From Vermamoeba vermiformis (lineage: Eukaryota; Tubulinea; Echinamoebida), in assembly GCA_045837725.1 (NCBI GenBank), contig JBEWZL010000266.1, positions 496,001 to 560,000 on the forward strand: a DNA stretch of 64,000 nucleotides. The letters run 5' to 3'. Made by a program: the position numbers and the translations under genes. The notes beneath the pieces were generated by a model. That model ran no database searches and had not been told where the DNA came from. It saw only the letters and a program-made list of their open reading frames with translations. How positions within the stretch are numbered: the first letter of the stretch is position 1; every line of letters starts with the position of its first letter. Shown piece by piece: positions 43,783 through 54,308 of the stretch.

Positions 43783-45612
43783 ATGGATTGTGTAGATCAA
43801 TCAGAAAATGGACGCTATGTGGTCCATGATTTCAAAGACGTAGATAGCAAATCCGAGTCGGACTTGCTAACTGCGAGTGTCAGAAAGCAACTTTTTGATA
43901 TGGCTATAAAATTGCTTAAGCGGATAGAAAGTCGGTATGACGCAGCCACAGTCCCGTAAGTCGATCTTACCATCTAAAACCCAAACGATTTTCTTGAGAA
44001 TCCGATTCAGTATTTTGTATGTTAAAAAATTACATTAGTAATGTATAATATATGAGGGTAGAAAGGACTATTCTGTATATACAGGTAAGTGTGAAAAATA
44101 TTTTTGAATTTTCGTTTTAAATTCAATTTACCTTTATTTAGGCACCATGGGCATAGTCTTAATGTATTTGAAGCTGTTAAATATTCCTGAATTTTCGGGC
44201 TACGAAAATGAATTTGAAACGAAGATCCAATCGTTCATAAACAGTGCTCTTGCTGGATCACGAAAATATGAATCATCGGCAAGGTAAATAATATGTATTG
44301 CATTTAGTAATATTTTTCAAATATCGTATTCGACTTTTCGTTTGTCTAATGACGTTTTATGAAGATTGACGCCTACTTTCCATTGTGGTGAAGCAGGTGT
44401 GAGGACAATAGCCGCAGCATATTATAGCACTAGAGACACGAAAAAGAGTGACGAGTGTGCATCAAAATTAGTCGAAATGAGCAAAGCGGTGCTCGATCCA
44501 AACTACGAATCAAATGAAATGCTTTATGGGCGAGTCGGTACGGTTAAAAAATACCAAAAAATGCACAAAGCTAATTAAAAAACAGGATATTTATATTCAA
44601 TGCTTTATTTGAGCCGGACGCTCAACAATGAAGTTGGAAACAAAGTCGCATCCGTGATTGTTGCCCTTGGTGAAAAGTACATAATTTCTGAATAACTGAA
44701 ATAACCATGGATAATATATTTTTCTATATTATTTTGTACTAATATCAATATTTAGAATGGGTTCAAATGACGTCCCGTTGATGTACGAATGGCACGGCAA
44801 AAAATATTTGGGAGCGGCTCATGGACTCGTCGGAATATTACAAACGTTATTATTCACGAACGAAATGAACAACGAGAAGTCACGGACAGCAATAGTTAAG
44901 TCAATAGAATACGTGGCAAATATGGCACGAAAAGAACATGGCGCGTTCCCATCGAGAAGTACGACATTAGTTCACTCTTATTAATACTTCAAGTTATTTA
45001 CTAATATCGTTTATTTATAGACAAAGGCACTACTGACTTGGTGCAATGGTGTCACGGGCCAGTAGGTCCTGTCATGTTATTGTGCTTGGCGTACAAGGTA
45101 CGTGCTCACATCGATGTATTTCGAGGCAATTTTTCGGTATTTAATTCAGTCTTGTTTTAGATGTTCGGCACTAGTAGCTTCTTAGAAATAGCGAAACAAT
45201 GTTCCGATAAGATTTGGCGCGAAGGACTTTTAACCAAAGGACCCGGATTGTGCCATGGAATTAGCGGCAATGCGTAAGTCTTAAATAACAAGAAATAAAT
45301 ATGACTAACTAATGCTAATTTTAGATATACGTTTTTGACTATGTATCGAGCTACAAATGAAACGCTATATTTACATCGTGCGCTGAAATTTGCCTTGGCG
45401 TACGACAATGAAAAGTATCATAAGTTCCTAGGCACGCCTGATCAGTAAGAATTATTGATTATATATTAAATACTTAATAATAACCATATTTCCCTAGTCC
45501 ACAGAGTTTATACGAGGGAGAAGCTGGCATGGTTTGCTTGCTTGCGGATTTGCTGCATCCGGAGCAGTCGTACTTCCCTGGATATGAATTTTCTGCCACA
45601 TTTAGTCACTAG
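43783..45612 (+). CDS. LANCL: LanC-like protein (LANCL family)
   Basis: This gene encodes a eukaryotic homologue of lanthionine synthetase C, an alpha/alpha-barrel zinc protein that in animals binds or conjugates glutathione. Seen in order are YTGTMGIVLMYLKL, PTFHCGEAGVRTIAAAYY, NEMLYGRVGYLYSMLYL, MYEWHGKKYLGAAHGLVGIL, VQWCHGPVGPVMLL, GPGLCHGISGNAYTFLTMY and SLYEGEAGMVCLLADLLHPE. The zinc ligands Cys (WCHG) and Cys-His (LCHG) are kept. The C-terminus YFPGYEF matches the usual end of the family. I chose ATG 43783 (MDCVDQSENGRYVV); an in-frame ATG at 43684 overlaps the stop of the upstream frame. Introns are short and the reading is intact. Confidence 0.93.
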
Positions 45613-45774
45613 ACGACAATCATTGCTGTTTTATGGCAATAGGGCTTGGGATTGCGGCGTTGACTTAATTTGACCGAAGATGGCCAAAAATAGTGTGTAG
45701 ATTTTGTAACGTCTTTGATTATTTTTTAAATTTTACGAAGGCAACTTACAGTAAATTTAAATTGTCGAGGAATA

Positions 45775-48700
45775 TGCGATCATTCTTTCAAAAGCTAGTT
45801 GCAAAGAAGAAATCCGAAAGGGATTTGACGAAATCAAAAGACGATGATTGTGATTACGCTCATAGAATAAGTGATGCAGAGACTTGGAATAAATTAGCGC
45901 ACGTTCCTCATGGTAAGAATCAATTAGGTTGACGAGATCAAATTTTTTAACGGCTAATTTTAAATGCTTATGGTTTTTTAAATGCAATCGAAAAACGGTA
46001 AAAAATAGCAAATAATATGAAATTATTTTATTAATGAGATCGCTAATCTTTGACTAGAATTCCAAATTTCTCGATCACTGATCTCCGTTCTAATTTTGTT
46101 ATTTTTAGAGCAAGCATTCGCACATACCGAAGTGATTAAAGTGATTTATCATTGCGTGGAAAATAAGTTTTATTTTCTTCAATCTGAAAAGTGGCCGTAT
46201 CACTACGACTTCGCAAAGAAATTTTTAGCATACAAACAATCCCTGTCTACTTTCAACGTTGAAATGTATCTTAACGAAGAGCGTTCATTTATATTAGCGA
46301 CTATTATTCACCACAGAGATCAAGTAAGTTTTTTTTCGGATTTGAAAAGATCGCATCCGAACCGAAATTTCCAACCATTGCAAATACAAAGATTAGGCAT
46401 AATATATTAACATGTTATATTTTTAGAATATTTATTCGTTAGAATTGTGGCCAGGTGATAATCTCAAAGGCCAAAAAATCGTGTTTTTGTTCAACGAGCT
46501 TTCAAACTGCGTGTTTTTCAGTGAACAGCTCCACGTGCGACCTACTTCATTGATTCATGAACAGCACATCGAACCAGTACGTAATAACATATAATTCTAC
46601 CATTGAGCAATACCTTTTCGGATGTAGATCTGATCGTGTTTTTCTGTTTAGTTCAAAGAAAGTCTGCGTATAGTGGAGAGTTCAAAGTTATTTGCAGGCT
46701 TGAAATATCAACCACTCACGCAAGGCATTGCTTTTGGAACGTTAAAGATATTCAACGGACCTGCTGCTTCGGTAAGTACTCATAATTATAACCATCTAAT
46801 CGCACCTAATTACCACTAAATCTCATAAAGTGACATTGTTTACTATTTCTTAAGAAAAAATTATTCTTATTGTAGCCATACCTTTGGATCTGCACAAAAA
46901 AAATTCAAGATTTTCTGGCGTTCCGCGTAGAAATTAATCACAAGTAAAATTTCCTAGTAATTACTGATGATTTTTTTTAGTTTGATTCGAAGCTGGTACG
47001 ACGAGATTGGGTCGTGGTGAGCAAAGAAGTGCCCGTTGATATTCCACCAGTAGCGGGCCTCATCACCGAACAACTGCAAACACCACTTTGTCACATTGCC
47101 TTGTTGTGTTCGAATCGAAAAACACCAAATATGGGTCTAGTTGATGCCATCAAGTACGTTAGTCACGTGGCTTTTTGTTTCGAAGTTTCCGAACTGAATT
47201 CTTTTCCATTAGGTCGTTGTCTCATCTCGAAGGCAAATTAGTCAAAATGGTCGTTGCATCACAAGAGTATAAAATTGAGGAGGCCAAGCCTGAAGAAGCT
47301 CAGTACGTACTTTTATAAGCCCAATGGTTCATATTTTCGAAAAAAATTTAATAGCAAATTTCTATTCTGATGGTATTACCCATTAATTCGGGGAATACTA
47401 AATAAATAATATAGGCACAAACGATAAATTATTTTTTGCAAACGACCGGTCGTTTTTTGATTTTAAGGGATTTGGTCTAAATTTGGTTTTTCAGTGAATG
47501 GAAGAAGAATTGGGAGGCGTCACTCAGAGCGGCAGCAAAAAAGAATTCGTTGAAATCTGACTTGAAAACCAAAGGATTGATAGCGATGAAGAATTTAGAC
47601 AAACATTCGGTCTTATTTGCAGGCAGCAAAGCAACGTCATTGGCCAGAATTTCAACGCTGCAATTGCCCAACACGAACAAATTTACGACTGACAACGCAT
47701 TTGTTATTCCGTTCGGATATTACGCCGATCATATGTTACCAAATAAGGCAATCGTGGAAAAATTGATGAAAAATGAAGATCCAGACGAAGATATTAAGTT
47801 ATTGCAGGAATTGCGTGACAATATTATGAAGCAGCCGTTAGACTCAAAAATGTTGGATGATTTATTCAACGCCATGGCCACGTGGGAAGAGAACGGAATT
47901 CTCAAACAGAGCAGCGGAGTTATTTTTAGATCGAGCACAAACGTCGAGGTATGTTAAAACACGCACAAAACTTTTGCACTTTCAAGATCCGGATCTGTAT
48001 GACAAGTCCTTAATGACACTTTTGACACGTGTCAATCTCATTTTTTCACGCAACTATTTTCCTTACGAGAAGGCAAATTGATAATTGGAACTTTTTTAGG
48101 ACTTGGAAGGATTCAACGGCGCAGGTTTGTATATCAGCGAATCATTGCCGCTCAAAGACGTGCTTTCCCGCCAAAATCTCGAAGCAATCGTTAAACGCGT
48201 TTGGAGCAGCGTGTGGAATTTGCAAGGCTACGAAGAGCGAAAGTTGTTCGGCCTGTCGCAATCTGAAGTGCAAATGGCGATATTAGTGCAGCCTTATTTG
48301 AAAGAACAGATCATTTGCAATGGCGTCGGTATAACCGCCAATCCTTTCAGAAAAGACTTTGACGCATTTTTTGTCAACGTGCAAGTCCCTGGCGTGTAAG
48401 TCACACAAAAACATATTTTCACTGAAAATCACTTTAATTGAAATTTCCATTTTTGCGGCCATGTTTCACGCTTGAATTGTGGCTAATACTTACGCGGTGG
48501 TGCAAAACATGAAGCTTTTGTACCGTTTTTTATTAATTTTTCCAAATTAGGAATGTTACTGATAACTGCGGAGGAGAAACACCCGAACAAATGTTAATTT
48601 ACGACGATAACGGTACGAATTGGATTTTACAAGATTTTAACTAATAAGGACATTAACAACGTTGTTTAGGTCCGTGCCCCGAATTGATTTCGCACAGCTC

Positions 48701-48896
48701 ATTAATGCACGGCAAACACATCCTGAGCACGCCTGATGTCAATCATTTGTTCCACATCTTCACGGCGCTCAATAAGAAGTTCGTCGATGGATCCTCACAC
48801 AACGCCTTGGACGTGGAGTTTTTGATCTTGAAAAATCCGCAGCGAGAAATCGTTTTATTGCAATCTCGTCCTTTTAAAGTTCACTATCACTATTAA
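45775..48896 (+). CDS. PPDK/PEP-synthase-like protein (swivelling His domain + ATP-grasp)
   Basis: The start is MRSFFQKLVAKKKSERD. The middle carries a phosphohistidine-like swivelling segment (PVAGLITEQLQTPLCHIALL), with the His in the place of the TSHxA motif of PEP-utilising enzymes. The C-terminal half is a PEP/pyruvate-binding ATP-grasp domain: NAFVIPFGYYAD, SGVIFRSSTNVEDLEGFNGA, then VKRVWSSVWNL, MAILVQPYLKEQIICNG and a closing IVLLQSRPF. The arrangement (His domain before the ATP-grasp) resembles plant glucan water dikinase and bacterial dikinase-like proteins more than PPDK itself. No PEP-binding TIM barrel is present, so the acceptor may be a sugar polymer or another phosphoryl acceptor; this is inference. 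About ten short introns; one holds a TTGACACGTGTCAA palindrome (48022). Confidence 0.8.
48022..48035. promoter_or_regulatory. TTGACACGTGTCAA palindrome in a PPDK-like intron
   Basis: A 14-base perfect palindrome with a CACGTG core; the inner 12 bases equal the copies at 4228 and 33412. Confidence 0.35.
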
Positions 48897-49001
48897 TAAT
48901 TAATACAACGAAACAAATGTATACTACAGTAAACTGGTAAATTTTATTGTTCGGGTATGCCTCAAACCGAAAATTATTTAATGACAATTGTCAGATGCGT
49001 T

Positions 49002-52000
49002 CTATTGCTGTTGCGGTGGTTGACCAAACAATCCTCCCTGGTTGAGCTGATTTTGCTGTTGCTGCTTCGCTCGGATCTCTTCCGGTGACAAGTGCTGGTA
49101 CTGCGGCATGGCAGAGATGTGTTGGAATTGCAGTTGTTGATTATTTTCATTAACAACTGTAGGCTGGAAGTTAGGGGAAGGGTTAGCACCAAAGCTAAAC
49201 GCAGAAGGTGTTGGCTGGGTAGATGAAGATCCGGATGTGCCAAAGCTGAATGAAGAGCTCGTGGCCGGTTGAGTTGACGGAGCTCCTCCGAAAGTGAATG
49301 AAGAAGGGGCTGTAGTAGGCTGCGATGAAGTACCGCCAAAGCTGAACGAGCTTTGAGGAGGTGCTGGTTGGGTTGATGCGCCAAAAGTAAATCCGCCCGA
49401 AGGAGCGGTCGTGGTGCTTGCTGCAGGAGCGCCAAATAAGGAAGGTCTAGGAGGTTGCGCGGCAGTTGTCGTGGAACCGAATGGGAATGGGGAAGTACCA
49501 AAACCGGATGTCGAAGTTGCAGCAGTAGTGCTAGGTGCGGATCCAAAACCGAAACCAGTTGAAGTAGTGCTACTTGTTGAAGGTGTAGTAGTGCTGCCAA
49601 ATACAGGAGCACTTGAAGAAGTTGAAGAAGTAGTACCAAATCCGGAAGAAGTTGACGGGGATCCGAAGCCACCACTTGACGAACCAAACGTGCCAAATCC
49701 TGAAGAAGTGGAGCTCGATGAACCAAACAACGAAGTAGTGTTTGTCGGTCCTGATGATGTAGAGGTACTGCCAAATGATGTTCCGGTCGTACTGCCTCCG
49801 AAACTGAATGCAGATGTAGCGGCAGGCGAAGATCCGGTTGAAGATCCGAACGAGAAGCTGGGTTGCGTTGAGCCTGTTTGACTGCCAAAGCCAGTATTGG
49901 TGCCTCCAAAGGCATTTGACTTGGATTGTAAAGCCACGCCAAAATTGTCAGCCAGCGATTGTGCATCTAAAAAAAAGTTAGTTGGATGTGGTTACAAAAT
50001 TAAGAGAATGAGAATTATACTTACAATGTTTGTGTTTAGCAAATACACCTTGTTGCGTTGTGTTGCCAAATCCACATACTGGTCCAGTGGAAGCGGCGAA
50101 TTGATAAGGGTTCGGATCGTCTTCCAACGTATCGCCTAAATCCACGACGAGTTTCAAGTTTTGCAACAGATCATCGACTTGTCGTTCATATTCAGCAGCT
50201 TGTTGCAACATTTCTCGCATTTGAACGCGTCCTTCTTGGTACTTCTCTTCGTGCGTCAGGAGCTGGTTCATCCATTTGTTTCTTAACTCCGAATCTTCTT
50301 TTAGTTGCTCGGATACCAAGCCAATATTTCCAATAATCTAAAGAATAGAACAAATTGTGAGTATATATTCACGAGAAATTTGGTTCATGAAGCTGAAAAA
50401 ATTCTAGATCGGATCCAAAGTTTGGTCGGTACAAAACGTCGCGAAATAGTTCCTTATTATATAAATAGTATTATATTACTTACGCGTTTGCCGTCTTCAA
50501 GAGTATCATCCATTTCTTTGATCTTCTGATCCATCAACTTGGCATGCACATCCATTTTCTCGTTCAACGAAATTAATTCTTCCAACGCATCGTAAACTTG
50601 TTGGTTAATTAATTTGTTTGCAAGCCATTTGTTGGCTAGTGTACGAGTCAAATTATTGAGCGAGTAGTAGGTGGTGTCGGTCATTCTTTCATCGATTTTC
50701 AGTGCAGCACTGCAATACAAATATTAATCGTCCGCTTAATTATAACTAATAGTATTAAATATACTTACTAATGATCGACAGGCTTCTTAGTTGGCTCAAG
50801 CACAACTTTGAAGATCCCGACATTGTCCTTGATCTGGATCAACTCATCTTTGTTCTTAAGCTCAGATGTCCAAGGCATCGGATGCAAGACATACAAGTCC
50901 ATAGGCTTCTCTAACATTAAGCCAGACAAGTTGTAGCTCGTAACAACCATCTTCTTGCGTTGGACGGTCAAAGTACGGCTGTTGAGAGAAAGATGCGTAG
51001 GAACCGTGACTTTGCTCCACGAAGAGCTGGACAACTTCAAGAAATCTGCATTGCCGAACTGCAAAAATTGATCGTCGCCTGGTCTGCAAACATTGATCAC
51101 AGAGCAGCCCAAGTACAATCCGTTTTGGAAAATTGTAACATTGCCTAATCAGGAAATAAAAATTAGCATCGATCTTATAGCACTCATAACAATATAATAT
51201 GTACTATTATAATGTATTAATTCCTTTTCTTACCTTTTTCAGTTGGAAGCTTCGATCTGTTCTTGAGCAACACAGCTAGCGAGACGACTTTGTTCGCAGC
51301 CTTGCAGTCATATAAGCAAACGATCTTAGCTTCAACATTGAAGCGCGATAGAGGGATGAGGGCAGGACTGTTCTTAATAACAGTGACTGGCTGCGCAGAC
51401 TTGAGGCAGTGCTCGGCCAGGGCTGACGGATCTGGTCCGATGGTCACATTCAAACTATCACTTACAGCCCATAAGGTTGCGTTATGGAACGAGTGACGAG
51501 GGTGTTGAAGTACGACCCACGCGTCTAATCGAACAGGATTGGTGGTCAATCGATATTCGATGTACCAAGGACCCACCGTGTGCACGCAACTGATCTGAAA
51601 CATTGCTCATTAGTTTCGGTTTGAAATGACGATTATCGCGCTTACCTTGACCTTTCGAGGTTCTTTTCCTTCAAGGTGAATAGACACATCTTGAGTCTTC
51701 ACGTGCGTTTCTTCAGTGCGGTGAGTAAGTTCGTTACGCAGCGCATCTTGAAGTTCCTGAAAAAAGGTTAAAAACTACAGGCATTTAAGTTTTAAACGTA
51801 CCTGTGCTACATTACGATCTAATATATCGATATCTGTTACCCAACGCATTTCAACATGCTTCAGAGAATTGGACGCAGTGTCGAAGATCGAGATCCAGCT
51901 CGTTTCAACACTCTTGCCATCGCTAGTATTTTGCCATTTCTTCTCAGTACCTAGACATAAACCTTCTGTAGTCTAAATAAGAAATTGAGTAAGGCGCCTA

Positions 52001-52487
52001 AATCGCATCTCGTATATTTTAGGACTTACTTGCTTATTTTCGAAAGTGCACTTGATTCTTGCACCGCGGAGCTCTAACAAAAGATGCTCAAATCCTTTAT
52101 TTTCTTCACCAATAAGGCGTCGTTGCCCGAGGCCCTTGGGTTTGCCAAAAGTAACAGATTTGACGCCACCCTCAGGATCGTCAACAATAAGAGTGCTCAC
52201 GACCTGATGGACTTCATCTTCATTAAATACCAAATTTATACAGCTTTCGCCTGCCGGAACGGATGCTTCCCTAAATAAATCTTTATTTTAGTTCAGAAAT
52301 TCTATTTCAGACAAACAAAAGCGAAATCAAATATTAAAATAATAAGATGATTTAAAATACTAATTTTAGGTCGAGATATTTTGGTTTTCTGGGCGTACCT
52401 TTCATAGTAAGCTAATCCGGACTTAAACAACACCACTTTGGTGATGTTGCATTCTGTAACCTTAGATTCGTATGAGGTTGATTGCAT
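49002..52487 (-). CDS. DUF4139-like protein with a C-terminal FG-repeat tail
   Basis: The start MQSTSYESKVTECNITKVVLF leads into KSGLAYYERxA, the opening motif of DUF4139/mucoidy-inhibitor-like proteins. The central part is beta-rich (YIEYRLTTNPVRLDAWVVLQ, NVTIFQNGLYLGCSVINV, LYVLHPMPWTSELK), then a coiled coil (50720-50060; VYDALEELISLNEKMDVHA, MREMLQQAAEYERQVDDLLQ). After TGPVCGFGNTTQQGVFAKH the last exon (about 49970-49002) is a low-complexity tail of FG, GFG and SFSFG repeats in Ser/Thr/Pro-rich spacers, like FG nucleoporins. It ends in a Gln-rich NQGGLFGQPPQQQ. Coiled coil plus FG tail suggests nuclear-pore association; the DUF4139 head is not known in nucleoporins. The frame is intact, and several introns are visible. 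Confidence 0.8.
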
Positions 52488-52762
52488 TGTTGTGCTGAAG
52501 TGAATAGAGAATGAGAATGACGGCAGTTCCCTTTTATTTTTGCAAGTCCGAAAATTTTCTTACTTTTTCGGTCTTGAGATTTGGCTTCCCGAAAAGTTTG
52601 CTCCTTTTCTGGGCTTGTTGGCCTACCCCCACCCCTACCGAATCGGCGATATAGAGTCAACTGACCACGACTCAAAGAAACTTCACCTGCTATACCTGCA
52701 CAAACTACTTCATTTGTTGTTTTTAACAGTCTACACAGCAGAACGCACACGACCGCCTTAAA

Positions 52763-54239
52763 ATGGAGAGTGAACACAGTAAAGATACAAACAGTACTAC
52801 ATTGGATTGGTACACATGGGACGAATTAATTCTTTCAAGAGTCGACGAATCCACCTCGTTTCTTCAGGCGGTGCTAAAATTTCGGCAAATATCTCGACCA
52901 TATAGAAATGAAATTGATATCCATATTCGATCTAGAATAAACGATGTAAGCCCGAGTTCAAAATTTTAAATAATAATAATACAAAAATATCGAAATAATT
53001 CTATTTTTATTAGCCAACGGTAAAATCAGCATTTGATCGCATCCTTCTTGTACATGTAATGTTTGGTACTCTACAAGAAGTCCAACGTTTCTTTAAAAAG
53101 CATCGTAAGTCTATCAAAGACCGGCATCTTAATTACTTTTTGCGTAGAGCCCACTCTGGATTATGTAACGAAGTTAAGGCCTATAAGAGCGCATCAACAG
53201 CAGCTCAAAAAAGAGCTTTACAGCATCGATGTGATTCGTTGGCTCATAGACTTCGGTTTGGATGCAAGGCACGAGTTAAAGTCTTTTCTGTAACACGTCT
53301 GATATATTGTGTAGGGGTGCTGTTGTTAACGACTGGCATATAATTTCATTACCTATTGATTGGAACATGTTTATGCTGGAACATGGCGCTTCTTGTGAGA
53401 TTCATAGCCCTAAGATCTTCAAATCCGCGGACGAGTTTCGACGCTACTGGAAGTTTTGTGATAGAACTAGCCCACAAAAAATTTCAACCTTGGTTTCAAA
53501 CCTTTTCAATTATTACGATTTTCTACAAATTCGAACAGACGAGCGAAAAGAATTCATCATGAACGAATACCGATCTACATCTAGCAACAACTTATTCAAA
53601 CAGCTGCCATTAGAAATTGTACAACAGATAGTTTCGTATCAATTAGACGATTACTTATGGCTGGAGTTGGCAGATATAATGATAAGAGACGCACCCGATC
53701 ACTCGTTGGACATCGAATTTTGGTCCAGCCAATTTCATGTGGTCGTGCCCAAATTCATCTGGAAATTCTGGGATAAATTCTCCGAAAAAACCAAAGCGCG
53801 GATAGTCCAAGAAATGCAATGCGTGTTATTACATAACGCTGACGACGAGTTCTTCGATTCTTTGCTGAAGTTTTTCAGATTACCAATTATGGCGAATAGG
53901 TTTCCTTCACCAGCAAACAAAGTCGCACCGGACATACTACGAAGTGCTTTATATTCGAACCATCCTAAAGCTTTGGAATTGGTCAAAACCCTTGCAGAAA
54001 CTCAACAATACCAGCCTGGAGATTATAGATGCCCGTACACAGACCGCGGGCAGCAAGTATGGCACGCAATGTATACAAAGGACAATAGGAAAACTTTAGA
54101 ATACCTCATTGAGATCGATTCTTGGCCGCTTCAAAATGACTACATGACATTTGATCAGTGGCTTAATGCCAATCCTGGATTGAAACCAGAAATAGTTGAA
54201 TTTGTGCGTGACTGTTTGAAAAAGAAAGGCAAAATTTAA
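52763..54239 (+). pseudogene. F-box/ankyrin-like gene with frame breaks
   Basis: Exon 1 encodes MESEHSKDTNSTTLDWYTWDE, and a 59-base or so intron leads to PTVKSAFDRILLVHVMFGTL. Protein-like sequence then moves through three frames within about 120 bases: NYFLRRAHSGLCNEV, then LYSIDVIRWLIDFGLDARHEL (ankyrin-like), then NDWHIISLPIDWNMFMLEHG. The shifts fall near an A6 and a T4 run. The 3' part is open for over 300 codons and contains an F-box-like core (NNLFKQLPLEIVQQIVSYQL). No short intron with proper length bridges the shifts. Either the gene is decaying or these are homopolymer errors in the assembly. Relation to the other F-box genes is by domain, not by close sequence. Confidence 0.65.
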
Positions 54240-54308
54240 TGCGTGGGCATTAGCAGGAAATAAAAAATAATGTTTATTACAGGCATTAACAAAGCAAAGC
54301 AGCCGAGG

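Noticed and set aside
48974-49966. A 330-codon frame overlapping the FG tail on the same strand, and a 156-codon frame on the other strand
   Set aside because: Frame shadows of low-complexity FG coding sequence; the FG frame joins the upstream exons and the others do not.
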